64,000 nt of DNA from Acetobacter farinalis. Its GTDB lineage: Bacteria > Pseudomonadota > Alphaproteobacteria > Acetobacterales > Acetobacteraceae. A program made the translations under genes and the position numbers. Shown here piece by piece: positions 43,225-52,110 of this stretch. Position 1 is the stretch's first letter. Each line of letters begins with the position of its first letter. Below the pieces are notes generated by a model. That model was given only the letters and a program-made list of their open reading frames with translations. It searched no databases and was not told the DNA's origin. The stretch spans positions 34,810 through 98,809 of the forward strand of contig NZ_JAPIUX010000006.1 of assembly GCF_026240015.1 (NCBI RefSeq). The letters run 5' to 3'.

Positions 43225-43605
43225 TCAGTCCTTTTCAAGCGTGCACTGTAGCGGATGCTGGTTCTGCCGGGCCAGATCCATCACCTGCGTGACCTTTGTC
43301 TCGGCCACCTCGTAGGTGAACACGCCACACACGCCCACACCGCGTTTGTGCACGTTCAGCATGATGCTGGTCGCCTCATCCCGATTCTTCTGGAAAAACC
43401 GTTCGAGCACATGCACGACAAATTCCATCGGCGTGTAGTCATCATTCAGCATCAGAACCTTGTACATGGCGGGCTTGCGCGTTTTGGGCCGCGCCCGCAC
43501 CACCACGCCGACATCGTTCATATCGTCACCCGAATCCACCCCTCCGGCATCACGCCGGGAAGGCCCGTTGCCTGTGTGCAGGACTGAAAAATGACGCGAT
43601 ACCAT
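43225..43605 (-). CDS. clpS: ATP-dependent Clp protease adaptor ClpS
   Basis: ClpS, 126 residues from ATG 43605. It binds N-degron substrates and delivers them to ClpA. The core YKVLMLNDDYTPMEFVVHVLERFFQKNRDEATSIMLNVHKRGVGVCGVFTYEVAETK is complete, including the LNDDYTPMEFV residues that form the N-degron pocket. The N-terminal extension of about 45 residues is variable in the family; alternative starts are 43647 and a later ATG before NDVGVVV. It precedes clpA by about 150 bp on the same strand. Confidence 0.95.
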   Translation of the reverse strand: MVSRHFSVLHTGNGPSRRDAGGVDSGDDMNDVGVVVRARPKTRKPAMYKVLMLNDDYTPMEFVVHVLERFFQKNRDEATSIMLNVHKRGVGVCGVFTYEVAETKVTQVMDLARQNQHPLQCTLEKD

Positions 43606-43884
43606 CGGGTTGGAACTCCGTTCCCGGTTTCTGACAGAAAAAATCATAGGCTATCATATTGGTAATCAAGGAAAGGATGGAAGGGGCTTTGACTCTGAGA
43701 AACGTTCCAAAATCAAGACAATACCGTGAAAAATGCCTTATTTATGCCACATGATACCCTGACACCATGAGGTCAAGAGCACCGCGCAGAGTCCGGAGTC
43801 TCCAGATTTCTTATAGACGCGGCCTTATAATCTGAAGTACCACAACCCTGATATCCTGAAGAAAAAAACAGGTAGGATCGCGCA
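43606..43884. other. Intergenic region between clpS and dacA
   Basis: A divergent 279 bp gap. A consensus -10 element TATAAT lies at 43826-43831, about 55 bp before dacA, but no good -35 sits 17 bp upstream. GGTAGGA at the end is the dacA ribosome site. No gene seen. Confidence 0.4.
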
Positions 43885-45060
43885 GTGCCAGAAATTCACG
43901 CAGCAGGACACGGGACAGGCCACCACACACAGGCCGCACCTTCATGCTTACGTCCCTCCCGGTTGCGCAAATGGGCCGGTCTGCTGGCCGGGGTTGCTCT
44001 GGGCTCCTTTATCACTGAACGTGCAGCCCACGCACAATATGCCGGGCAGATGAGCTCTATCGTCATGGATGCCCGCACAGGCGCCGTGCTCGCTCAGGAT
44101 GATCCGGACCTGCGCCGCTACCCCGCGAGCCTGACCAAGCTGATGACGCTCTACATGGCGTTTTCCGCACTACGTGCCGGCACCATCACGCTTGACCAGA
44201 GTGTGCCTGTCTCCATCCATGCCTCTATTATGGAACCCTCAAAACTCGGTCTGGTTCCCGGCTCTCATCTGACGGTCGAGCAGGCTATTCTGGCGCTGGT
44301 CACCAAATCCGCCAATGATGCCGCGTGTGCGCTGGGTGAACTTCTGGGCGGCGGCAGTGAGCCGCAGTTTGCCGCGATGATGACGCAGCAGGCCCGTGCT
44401 CTGGGCATGACCAACACGACCTTCCGCAATGCTTCCGGTCTGCCGGACCCCGAACAGCTGACCACCGCGCGTGATCTGGCTGTTCTGGCACGCCATATCG
44501 TGACAGACTTCCCGGAAGATTATCATTACTTCTCCGTAGCGGCTTTCCGCTTCCATGGGCGCATGATCCCCAATCATAACCCCATGCTGAAAGTCTATGC
44601 CGGGGCGGATGGCATGAAAACCGGCTACACGCAGGAAGCCGGGCACAACCTTGTCACATCCGCCATCCGCAATGATGTGCGGCTTGTGGGCGTGGTGCTG
44701 GGGGCCTCCTCCAACGGCCAGCGCACGATTGCCATGGCAAACCAGCTTGACCGCGGCTTTGATGCCGAGGGCGTGGCGCCGGTGCCGCGTCCGCTGGTTC
44801 TGGCTCGCAATACGGTTTCCGCCCGCCGTACCCGTGGTGGCCGCGTGATCATGCTGGCGGCGGCCTCCGCCCGCCATGCACCGCTGGAAGTGGCCGAAGC
44901 CCCCACAGGCCGCCGGTCCCTGCGCCACGGCCGCCGCTATGTGCTGGCAACGCCGGTTACAGGGGGGCACCATGTGCGGCTGATCGGGGCAAAAGTACGC
45001 CCCGCCACCGCCACAACACACCGCACACGGTCTGGCCGTTCCTCACGCAACCACACGTGA
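43885..45060 (+). CDS. dacA: D-alanyl-D-alanine carboxypeptidase (PBP5/6 family)
   Basis: A 391-residue serine peptidase that trims peptidoglycan stem peptides in the periplasm. It starts with GTG after an AGGA site at 7 bp, has a basic N region and a signal peptide ending AAHA near residue 50, then the three active-site motifs: SLTK (S82), SAN (S142) and KTG (K245-G247 in DGMKTGYT). The C-terminal part is Arg/Ala/His-rich and does not show the usual amphipathic membrane anchor clearly. It is followed by map after 110 bp. Confidence 0.93.
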   Translation: MPEIHAAGHGTGHHTQAAPSCLRPSRLRKWAGLLAGVALGSFITERAAHAQYAGQMSSIVMDARTGAVLAQDDPDLRRYPASLTKLMTLYMAFSALRAGTITLDQSVPVSIHASIMEPSKLGLVPGSHLTVEQAILALVTKSANDAACALGELLGGGSEPQFAAMMTQQARALGMTNTTFRNASGLPDPEQLTTARDLAVLARHIVTDFPEDYHYFSVAAFRFHGRMIPNHNPMLKVYAGADGMKTGYTQEAGHNLVTSAIRNDVRLVGVVLGASSNGQRTIAMANQLDRGFDAEGVAPVPRPLVLARNTVSARRTRGGRVIMLAAASARHAPLEVAEAPTGRRSLRHGRRYVLATPVTGGHHVRLIGAKVRPATATTHRTRSGRSSRNHT

Positions 45061-45170
45061 TTTTTTCCTGAATTCCCCGCTTCCACTCAGGAAGCGGGTT
45101 GCCTTTGCTGCGCCCTGTCTCCATTTTGCATCTCTCTGAAATGAGCGCTGTATCAAAAGGGAGCATCAGC

Positions 45171-45971
45171 ATGGCAGGCAGAAACGGCATTATTCTGTAT
45201 AACGAACAGGATTTTGAGGGCCTGCGCATCGCGGGGCGCCTTGCTGCGGCCACCCTGGATATGATCACCCCTTACGTCAAACCCGGCGTAACCACGGGTG
45301 AACTTGACCGTATCATTCACGAATACACTCTGGACCACGGTGCCATTCCGGCCCCGCTGAACTATCGTGGCTTCCCCAAATCGAGCTGCATTTCCATCAA
45401 TCATGTGGTGTGCCACGGCATTCCCGGAGAGAAAGCCCTTCAGGAAGGGGATATCGTCAATATTGACGTCACCTCCATTGTCGATGGCTGGTATGGTGAT
45501 AACAGCCGCATGTATACCGTTGGCAAAGTGCCCCTGAAAGCCGCCAAACTGATTGAAACCACGTACGAGTGCCTGATGCGCGGTATTGAAGTGGTCCGCC
45601 CTGGCGCGACGCTGGGTGATATCGGGCACGCCATCCAGACACTGGCTGAAAAACACCGCTACTCCATTGTGGAAGATTTCTGCGGGCATGGCATTGGCCG
45701 CACCTTCCATGCGGAACCCACGGTGCTGCATTTCGGAAAACCCGGAGAGGGCATGAAGCTGAAGGCCGGGATGGTGTTTACCATTGAACCGATGCTGAAT
45801 ATCGGCAAAGCTGACGTGAAGATTCTTGATGACGGATGGACAGCCGTCACGCGGGACCGCTCTCTGTCCGCCCAGTTTGAACATATGCTGGGGGTTACCG
45901 AAACCGGCTACGAGATTTTCACCCTCTCGCCCGCTGGCTATACCTGCCCGCCCTATCCGACTGAAGGCTGA
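45171..45971 (+). CDS. map: Type I methionine aminopeptidase
   Basis: Map, 266 residues from ATG 45171. It removes the initiator methionine from new proteins using two metal ions. The metal ligands appear in NIDVTSIVDGWYGDNSRMY (two Asp), EDFCGHGIGRTFHAEP (His), FTIEPMLNIG (Glu) and the final Glu in AQFEHMLGVTE. GGGAG lies 7 bp before the start; in-frame ATGs further upstream are less likely. ggt begins 5 bp after its stop. Confidence 0.97.
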   Translation: MAGRNGIILYNEQDFEGLRIAGRLAAATLDMITPYVKPGVTTGELDRIIHEYTLDHGAIPAPLNYRGFPKSSCISINHVVCHGIPGEKALQEGDIVNIDVTSIVDGWYGDNSRMYTVGKVPLKAAKLIETTYECLMRGIEVVRPGATLGDIGHAIQTLAEKHRYSIVEDFCGHGIGRTFHAEPTVLHFGKPGEGMKLKAGMVFTIEPMLNIGKADVKILDDGWTAVTRDRSLSAQFEHMLGVTETGYEIFTLSPAGYTCPPYPTEG

Positions 45972-45976
45972 CCCGC

Positions 45977-47815
45977 ATGTCCATTCTGCCCAACCGCCCT
46001 CTACCCAGCCGCTCTCTGGCAGGCCGCCCTCTGGCCGCCCTGCGTTCTGCCGCTCTGGTTCTGCTGACGTGTGGCGCGGGCAGCATGCCTGTTTCCTCCT
46101 TCGCGGCACCTCAGCCCGCCAGTGCACCGGACCCACTGGCATATGGCTCCCTTCAGCCGGGCGGGCTTCCGCCCCTCGCCCCCACACCGGGGGAACATGG
46201 CATGGCTGTTTCGGCCCAGAAGCTGGCCTCTCAGGTCGGGGCGCGTATTCTCGCGCAGGGCGGGAACGCAGCCGATGCGGCCGTGGCCATGGGCTATGCT
46301 CTGGCCGTTGTGTATCCGGCGGCAGGCAATATTGGCGGCGGCGGGTTCATGCTGCTGCGTGAACCGGGCAAACAGGCCGTGTTTATCGATTTCCGGGAAA
46401 AGGCCCCCCTAGCCGCCCGTGCCGATATGTATCTGGACGCCAAGGGCGCTGTGATTCCGGACCTTTCCGTCACCGGCTGGAAGTCTGTCGCCATTCCCGG
46501 CACCGTGGCGGGGCTGGACAAGGTGCATCGCACATGGGGGCATCTCTCCCGTAAAGCTGTGATGGCCCCGGCCATTGCGCTGGCCCGTGATGGATTTGTG
46601 CTGGAGGAAGGCGATGTCTCCCTCCTGAACACATCGACCGAAGCTTTCAGGGCTGATCGCTTCGCCCGGACCATTTTCCTGCGCCCAGATGGCTCACCCC
46701 TGCAGGTGGGGGACCGTCTGGTGCAGAAAGACCTTGCCCGCTCTCTGGAACAGATTGCCCAGAACGGCCCGGATGCTTTCTACAAAGGGCCAATAGCGCA
46801 GGCCATTCTTGCAGAATCCAGTAAAAATGGTGGTGTGCTGCAGGCCTCTGATTTTGCACGCTACACCCCGCGGGACCTCACCCCCCTCCGCTGCACGTAT
46901 CGCGGATTTCTGGTTGAAACCGCGCCGCCGCCCAGCGCTGGCGGGATTGCCCTGTGTGAAATTCTCGACATTCTCTCGGGCTATGACATGCATGCTCTGG
47001 GCCTGCATACCGCCCCGGCCCTGCACTATGAAATTGAAGCCATGCGTCACGCCTATTCCGACCGGCGTGACCTTGGAGACCCGGCCTTCGTAAAAAATCC
47101 GGTCGCGCATCTGCTGGACCCCGCCTATGCGGCGGAAATCCGCGCGCACATTCCCACGGATATCGCCATCCCTTCCGCGACACTGAAAGCGGGTGACGCC
47201 ACCCCGGAAAAGCACGAAACAACCCAGTTTTCCGTTATTGATAAAAACGGCTTTGCCATTTCCACCACCTACACGCTGAACGGCTGGTTTGGCTCAAAGG
47301 TGATTGGCGGCAACACCGGTATTTTCATGAATGACGAGATGGACGACTTCTCCGCCAAACCCGGTTCGACCAACATGTTCGGCATTGTGGGGAGTACGGC
47401 CAACGCCATTGCACCGGGCAAGACACCCCTTTCCTCCATGTCTCCCACCATTCTCTCCCGTGACGGAAAACCGGTGATGGTTATTGGCAGCCCCGGCGGC
47501 TCCCGTATTCCCACCATTGTGCTCTCTGTTGTGCTCGGCGTGGTGGATTACGGGCTGGATATCCAGCAGGCTATTGATCTGCCGCGCCTGCACCAGCAGT
47601 GGCTGCCGGACTCCGTGGAGGCAGAAAGCGGTGCGGTCTCCCCGGAGGTTGAAAAAACGCTGGAGCACGAAGGGTATCATTTTTCACCCCATGCTCCGTG
47701 GGGGATTCCCGAAGGCATTCTGGTGGGTGGCCCCCGCCTGAACGAAAAAGGCTCAGCCCGCTACTATGGCGGGTATGACCGCAGGCACCCCGGCGGCGCA
47801 GCTATAGGCGAGTAA
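45977..47815 (+). CDS. ggt: Gamma-glutamyltranspeptidase
   Basis: GGT, 612 residues, a periplasmic Ntn hydrolase that cleaves glutathione and other gamma-glutamyl compounds. A signal peptide (about 1-43, ending SFAA) precedes QVGARILAQGGNAADAAVAMGYALAVVYPAAGNIGGGGFML. The self-cleavage site gives the small subunit starting at T415 in TTQFSVID; many family members have TTHxSV, here His is replaced by Gln. Downstream GSTANAIAPGKTPLSSMSPTI and PGGSRIPTIVL bind substrate. Overlap with map spacing (5 bp) suggests co-transcription. The gene is convergent with epmB, 9 bp apart. Confidence 0.95.
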   Translation: MSILPNRPLPSRSLAGRPLAALRSAALVLLTCGAGSMPVSSFAAPQPASAPDPLAYGSLQPGGLPPLAPTPGEHGMAVSAQKLASQVGARILAQGGNAADAAVAMGYALAVVYPAAGNIGGGGFMLLREPGKQAVFIDFREKAPLAARADMYLDAKGAVIPDLSVTGWKSVAIPGTVAGLDKVHRTWGHLSRKAVMAPAIALARDGFVLEEGDVSLLNTSTEAFRADRFARTIFLRPDGSPLQVGDRLVQKDLARSLEQIAQNGPDAFYKGPIAQAILAESSKNGGVLQASDFARYTPRDLTPLRCTYRGFLVETAPPPSAGGIALCEILDILSGYDMHALGLHTAPALHYEIEAMRHAYSDRRDLGDPAFVKNPVAHLLDPAYAAEIRAHIPTDIAIPSATLKAGDATPEKHETTQFSVIDKNGFAISTTYTLNGWFGSKVIGGNTGIFMNDEMDDFSAKPGSTNMFGIVGSTANAIAPGKTPLSSMSPTILSRDGKPVMVIGSPGGSRIPTIVLSVVLGVVDYGLDIQQAIDLPRLHQQWLPDSVEAESGAVSPEVEKTLEHEGYHFSPHAPWGIPEGILVGGPRLNEKGSARYYGGYDRRHPGGAAIGE

Positions 47816-47824
47816 CCTGCGCGC

Positions 47825-48874
47825 CTACAGCCGCCGCACGGTATGCGAGCGCCCTTCCGGGTCTCGTACCTGCAGGGCGCCCTCAACATAGCCCGGGCCT
47901 AACGGCACCTTGCCGTAACCGCCCGGGATATCCAGCACGTAGGTGGGCCAGGCCAGCCCGGTAACGCGCCCGCGCAGGCCCGCCAGCAGGCGCTGCCCCT
48001 CCTCCACCGGCACATGGAAGCGCGCCGTGCCGGGAGCCGGGTCGAGCTGATGCAGGTAATAGGGGCGCATCCGCACCGCCACCATACTGCGGAACAGGTC
48101 TTCCAGAGCCTGCTCGCTATCATTCACGCCGCGCAGCAGAACAGACTGGCCCAGCAGCGGAATGCCCCGCCGCACAAGGCGCTTCAGGCCAGCCCGGGCG
48201 GCATCCGACATCTCCCGCGCATGGTTTATGTGGACGGCCATCCACATGGATTTATCCGTCTCCAGCACATCCAGCAGCGCCTCTGTCATCCGCTCCGGGG
48301 CGGCCACCGGCACCCGGGTATGCAGGCGAATGGTGGTGACATGCGGCATGGCGGACAGTGCGGTGATAATCTGCCCGAGCCGGCGCGGGGAGAGCATCAG
48401 CGGGTCTCCCCCTGTCAGGATCACTTCCTGAATGGCGGGGTGTGCCCGCAGCCAGTCCAGCGCTGTTTCCAGCGCGGCATCATCCAGCACGCCGCCATCC
48501 GGCCCCACATGCTCCCGCCGGAAACAGAACCGGCAGTAAAGCGGGCAGACCAGCAGGGGCTTGAGCAGGGCACGGTCCGCATAGCGGTGCACAATACCCG
48601 GCACGGGAGAGAGTGCGTCATCCCCGATCGGGTCAGACTGCTCTTCCGGTGTGACCAGCAGTTCTTCAGGAGAGGGGATGACCTGCACGCCAATCGGGTC
48701 ATCCGGATGGGTAATCAGGTCCAGAAACGCGGGCGGAATGGCTGTGGCATAGGCCTGCGCCACGGCCTCCAGCGCGTCCTTCTGTTCAGGAGGCACCAGA
48801 CCAGCGGCAATCAGATCCTCAGGCGTGCGTAAAAGCCTGCGGGGGATGGGATGGGGCTTGACCGGATGAGACAT
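47825..48874 (-). CDS. epmB: EF-P beta-lysylation protein EpmB (KamA-like radical SAM enzyme)
   Basis: A 349-residue radical-SAM aminomutase. The cluster motif CxxxCxxC is CPLYCRFC (about 109-116), followed by FRREHVG and the EVILTGGDPLML SAM-binding block; NQSVLLRGVNDS-like GQSVLLRGVNDSEQALEDLF and YYLHQLDPAPG are the PLP/substrate regions of the lysine 2,3-aminomutase family. EpmB converts alpha-lysine to (R)-beta-lysine, which EpmA attaches to EF-P. The head-to-head neighbour is epmA, supporting this role rather than catabolic lysine 2,3-aminomutase. Confidence 0.9.
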   Translation of the reverse strand: MSHPVKPHPIPRRLLRTPEDLIAAGLVPPEQKDALEAVAQAYATAIPPAFLDLITHPDDPIGVQVIPSPEELLVTPEEQSDPIGDDALSPVPGIVHRYADRALLKPLLVCPLYCRFCFRREHVGPDGGVLDDAALETALDWLRAHPAIQEVILTGGDPLMLSPRRLGQIITALSAMPHVTTIRLHTRVPVAAPERMTEALLDVLETDKSMWMAVHINHAREMSDAARAGLKRLVRRGIPLLGQSVLLRGVNDSEQALEDLFRSMVAVRMRPYYLHQLDPAPGTARFHVPVEEGQRLLAGLRGRVTGLAWPTYVLDIPGGYGKVPLGPGYVEGALQVRDPEGRSHTVRRL

Positions 48875-48894
48875 GTGACGGCTCTACTCTCACC

Positions 48895-49932
48895 ATGTCC
48901 AGTTCTGCAATCCCACACCGCCATTCCGCGCTGCCGGATCCGGCGCATATTCGTGACCGCCTGCCTTTTCTGCGCCGCCGCGGGTTGATGGTGCGCGGCA
49001 TCCGCGCCTTTCTGGAAGCACAGGGCCATATGGAAGTGGAAACGCCCTACGCCGTGCCCGTACCGGGAGAGGAGGTGCATCTCTACCCCTTCCGCACCGA
49101 GCGTGAGACACCGCAGGGCGAGCAGGAAACCCTGTTCCTGCATACCAGCCCGGAATTTGCCATGAAGCGCATTGTCGCCGCCACGGGCCTGCCGGTGTTC
49201 CAGTTCGCGCGGGTCTGGCGCAATGGCGAGCAGAGCGCCCTGCATGCGCCGGAATTCACCATGCTGGAATGGTATCACCCCGCCGCCGGGCTTGCCGCGC
49301 TGATGGATGAAACCGAAGCCCTGATCAAGGCCGTGCTGCCCCCCCGGCTGGAGCATACCGGCCCGGAGCGGGACCGGACTCTGGAACTCCACACGCCATT
49401 TGAGCGCCTGACCATGGAGGAGGCCTTTCGCCGCCATGCCGGTGTGGACCTGCTGCCAACGGAAGGGGATGCCAAAGCTCTGGCACAGGCTGCAGGCTGC
49501 ACGCTCCGGGCGGATGAAACATGGGAAGACCTGTTCTTCCGGCTGCTGCTGGAGCGGGTGGAACCTGCCATAGGCCGCACCCGCCCCACGTTCCTCACCC
49601 ACTGGCCCGCCAGCCAGGCCGCTCTTGCCCGGCGGGACTCGGCAGACCCGCGCGTTGCCCTGCGGTTTGAGCTGTATGCGGCGGGCATGGAGCTGGCCAA
49701 TGCCTTTGAGGAACTGACAGACGCGGAGGAACAGCGCCGCCGCTTTCTGGCAGACCGGGCGGCCCGGAAGGCGCTCTACCCCACACGGGCGGAGTGGCCG
49801 CTGGATGAAACCCTGCTGGAGGCCCTGCCCCACATGCCCCCCTGTTCCGGCATTGCACTGGGGTTTGACAGGCTGGTGATGCTGGCCTGCGGCACACGCC
49901 GGATACAGGATGTCTTGTGGCTGAGCCGTTAG
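48895..49932 (+). CDS. epmA: EF-P lysine ligase EpmA (GenX/PoxA, truncated LysRS-like)
   Basis: A 345-residue class II lysyl-tRNA synthetase paralogue lacking the N-terminal anticodon domain. Motif 1 region MVRGIRAFLEAQGHMEVETP, motif 2 PVFQFARVWRNGEQSALHAPEFTMLEWY, and motif 3 GIALGFDRLVMLACG are present. It ligates beta-lysine to the conserved Lys of elongation factor P, aiding translation of proline-rich sequences. The start is only 20 bp from the divergent epmB start, so the promoters must overlap coding DNA. The efp gene is not in the window. Confidence 0.93.
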   Translation: MSSSAIPHRHSALPDPAHIRDRLPFLRRRGLMVRGIRAFLEAQGHMEVETPYAVPVPGEEVHLYPFRTERETPQGEQETLFLHTSPEFAMKRIVAATGLPVFQFARVWRNGEQSALHAPEFTMLEWYHPAAGLAALMDETEALIKAVLPPRLEHTGPERDRTLELHTPFERLTMEEAFRRHAGVDLLPTEGDAKALAQAAGCTLRADETWEDLFFRLLLERVEPAIGRTRPTFLTHWPASQAALARRDSADPRVALRFELYAAGMELANAFEELTDAEEQRRRFLADRAARKALYPTRAEWPLDETLLEALPHMPPCSGIALGFDRLVMLACGTRRIQDVLWLSR

Positions 49933-49967
49933 TCTGCAAGATTTAGGGTACGTGTTTGTTAACCTTG

Positions 49968-49998
49968 GCCCGGTAGCATTTTGCACATGCTGCCGGGC
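49968..49998 (+). terminator. Stem-loop between epmA and a lipoprotein gene
   Basis: GCCCGGTAGCA and TGCTGCCGGGC form an 11 bp stem (one G-T pair). It is followed by TGGCATGTTTC, so the U tract is poor; it may be a weak terminator for epmA or a leader structure for the next gene. Confidence 0.45.
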
Positions 49999-50028
49999 TG
50001 GCATGTTTCACCCTGTCTGGATTGTGTC

Positions 50029-50433
50029 ATGACGCATAAAAAACTCCTTCTTCTGGTGAGCATGCTGTCTCTGGCAGCCTGTGAGGTCCCAACTGCCAAG
50101 GAACGCCGCCAGCTTGATTCCATGATTGGCAAACAGGCGACAGACGTTGTCCGGGCCTTTGGGGTGCCCACCCGCCAGTTCACCTCCGGTCAACACACCT
50201 TCCTTGCCTACATCACCCAGCAGACCGATTACTCCATGCCCATGAGCGGCTGGGGCTACGGTGGCTGGGGGTATGGCGGCTGGGGCGGCCCGGGCTGGGG
50301 CGGTTGGGGTGGACCCGGCTGGGGTGGCGGTTGGGGCGGTACAGCCTATAGCTATACATACACCTGCCAGACCACGTTTGAGCTGGTAAACGGAGTTGTC
50401 TCCGCCTGGACCATGCGGGGAGACGGATGCTGA
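50029..50433 (+). CDS. Small Gly/Trp-rich lipoprotein
   Basis: A 134-residue predicted lipoprotein of unknown function. Signal region MTHKKLLLLVSMLSLAAC gives a lipobox LAAC (Cys18). The mature part has a conserved-looking helix RQLDSMIGKQATDVVRAFGVPTRQF, then a low-complexity stretch at about 82-104 made of WGYGG and WGGPG units, and a C-terminal CQTTFELVNGVVSAWTMRGDGC with two cysteines. The helix and Cys ends resemble small alphaproteobacterial lipoproteins that sit in the outer membrane, but I cannot name a family. The start is chosen at 50029; 49981 would spoil the lipobox position. Confidence 0.7.
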   Translation: MTHKKLLLLVSMLSLAACEVPTAKERRQLDSMIGKQATDVVRAFGVPTRQFTSGQHTFLAYITQQTDYSMPMSGWGYGGWGYGGWGGPGWGGWGGPGWGGGWGGTAYSYTYTCQTTFELVNGVVSAWTMRGDGC

Positions 50434-50503
50434 CCATGCCCGGCGCAGTCTGCCACACGACTCCAGTCCTGTTTTTCAAGGCATGATTTTTTGGGAGACG
50501 CCC

Positions 50504-51481
50504 ATGTGGCCTCACTGCGCACCGGCACGTACATCCAAGCCGGCATCTTTCAGACCGGTCTCTTTCAAGCCAGTCTCTTTCAAACGAGTCTCTTTCAGGC
50601 CAGTCCTGCTGGCTCCGGCGCTTCTGGCGCTCACGGCTCTGGCCGGGTGCCAGAGTCAGGCCCGGCAGGACCCCTACCTTACCCATGCCTCAACCTGCTC
50701 CTATATGCTGCCCACCATTTCCGGGGCTCGGACCTATGCGCCGGGTAAGGCCGCGGCAGAAAACCAGAAAGGCATTCCGGACAGCCTCATTGCCTATGCC
50801 GACCCGGAAAGCCCCGCCTTCTGTGACCGCCCGCTGTCTGACACGCTGCCCGCCTCGATCGAGATGGCGGATTACGTTCACGGCCTGAACACAACCGGGC
50901 TGTTCGCCACCCTCCAGCAGAGCGGGCCTTTTACCGTTTTCGGTATCCCGAACACTGTGCTGGAGCAGTATGCAAAACGCACCAATGGCAAGCTGACCAC
51001 CCCGGAAAACACGGCGCTCCTGCGGGAAATTCTGGCCTATTCCATCGTGAAGGGAAAATGGTCAGCCGATAAGCTGCGTGCCGCTGCTCTGGCCTCTCCC
51101 ACTCATTCCGTCGGACTGCCCACACTGAATGGCCGCACGCTTTCCGCATGGATTGATCAGCCCACAGGCCAGATCATTCTGGGCAACGGGGAAGGCATGA
51201 CCACACGCCTGTGGGTGACCGGCGTTCCGCAATCCAACGGCATGCTGTATTTCACGCAGTCTCTGCTGCTGCCGCCTGTCAGCCAGCCTGCGTCGGCCCC
51301 ACGCCATGCACGGGCCGCCACCCGCACGACCGCCCGCAAAGTGACGCACACTGCAATGGCCAGCCAGGCCGCAGCCGCCCCGGTTGCCGCCTTTACCAGC
51401 CAGCCTCTGCCGGGCCATCGGGCAGCAAGCGCCAACACGCTTGCCACGCCCCCCGGCCTGCAGGATGATCTGGTGCGCTGA
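50504..51481 (+). CDS. Fasciclin (FAS1) domain lipoprotein
   Basis: A 325-residue surface lipoprotein. The N region before the lipobox (LTALAGC) is unusually long and holds four copies of a five-residue unit SF(K/R)(P/R)V, encoded by 15 bp tandem repeats at 50546-50606. One FAS1 domain follows (about 120-275), with FATLQQSGPFTVFGIPNTVLEQYAK, LREILAYSIVKGKWSADKL, TLNGRTLSAWIDQPTGQIILGNG and a final hydrophobic strand, all standard FAS1 blocks that mediate adhesion or matrix binding. The C-terminal 55 residues are Ala/Thr/Pro-rich. GGGAG precedes the ATG by 6 bp. Confidence 0.82.
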   Translation: MWPHCAPARTSKPASFRPVSFKPVSFKRVSFRPVLLAPALLALTALAGCQSQARQDPYLTHASTCSYMLPTISGARTYAPGKAAAENQKGIPDSLIAYADPESPAFCDRPLSDTLPASIEMADYVHGLNTTGLFATLQQSGPFTVFGIPNTVLEQYAKRTNGKLTTPENTALLREILAYSIVKGKWSADKLRAAALASPTHSVGLPTLNGRTLSAWIDQPTGQIILGNGEGMTTRLWVTGVPQSNGMLYFTQSLLLPPVSQPASAPRHARAATRTTARKVTHTAMASQAAAAPVAAFTSQPLPGHRAASANTLATPPGLQDDLVR

Positions 51482-51486
51482 GCACA

Positions 51487-51517
51487 AAAAAAAGCCTGCC
51501 GGTTTTTACCGGCAGGC
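51487..51517 (-). terminator. Bidirectional terminator between the FAS1 and DUF2501 genes
   Basis: GCCTGCCGGT at 51494-51503 pairs with ACCGGCAGGC at 51508-51517. On the minus strand the stem is followed by eight T, a strong terminator for DUF2501; on the plus strand GTCTTTATC follows, a weaker end for the FAS1 gene. Confidence 0.8.
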
Positions 51518-51543
51518 GTCTTTATCAGCCCATCAGAGACTGA

Positions 51544-51987
51544 TTACAGCAGGGACTGAGCCTTGCTCAGCACCATGTTGCACAGCTTGGTTTTCAGCTG
51601 GCCCTGCAGGTTTGCCAGAGAAAACATCTGGTTATTCCCCGTCTGAAGCAGGCCCTGCTGGCCAGCGCTATAGCTGCTGGACGAGGTCACGCCCTGCTGC
51701 TGCGTCAGGGTGCCCAGAACGGAACTGGCAGAGGTTGCGCCCGCGCCGGACAGCACATTGTTCTGCACGCAGTATCCCAGAATACCGGTCAGGTTGCTCG
51801 TGCTGGCGGAAGACAGGCTGGGAAGCATGTTCCCCAGCATTCCGGCAGCACTGCTTTTCATGCTGCCAGTCGCAGCGGAAAGGGCATTCTGCCCGATGCT
51901 GCCAAAGCTCTGCGCCTGCGCGGAAGACACGCCTCCGGCCAGAGCGGCAGTAACGGCCAGTGTCAGAAGAGTTTTCTTGTTCACCAT
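51544..51987 (-). CDS. Secreted DUF2501 family protein
   Basis: A 147-residue protein with a signal peptide (MVNKKTLLTLAVTAALAGGVSSAQA). The mature part is Ser/Gly/Gln/Ala-rich, with MLPSLSSASTSNLTGILGYCVQNNVLSG and KTKLCNMVLSKAQSLL carrying two cysteines, the pattern of DUF2501 (YjjA-like) periplasmic proteins. Function unknown. It ends at a strong terminator and is a single-gene unit. Confidence 0.82.
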   Translation of the reverse strand: MVNKKTLLTLAVTAALAGGVSSAQAQSFGSIGQNALSAATGSMKSSAAGMLGNMLPSLSSASTSNLTGILGYCVQNNVLSGAGATSASSVLGTLTQQQGVTSSSSYSAGQQGLLQTGNNQMFSLANLQGQLKTKLCNMVLSKAQSLL

Positions 51988-52110
51988 GGACCCACCCCTT
52001 TTTCAAACGTCCTTGTCGTGTATGCGATCATACCGACAGGTCTTCAAGCTGAAGATCAGGCTGCAGGCATGGCAGACGCACATGGCTGAACTATGGCGCC
52101 CCAAGGGGCC

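Noticed and set aside
50255..50340. Repetitive DNA as a CRISPR or other array
   Set aside because: The repeats code for Gly/Trp units of a lipoprotein in frame; spacing and unit length do not fit CRISPR.
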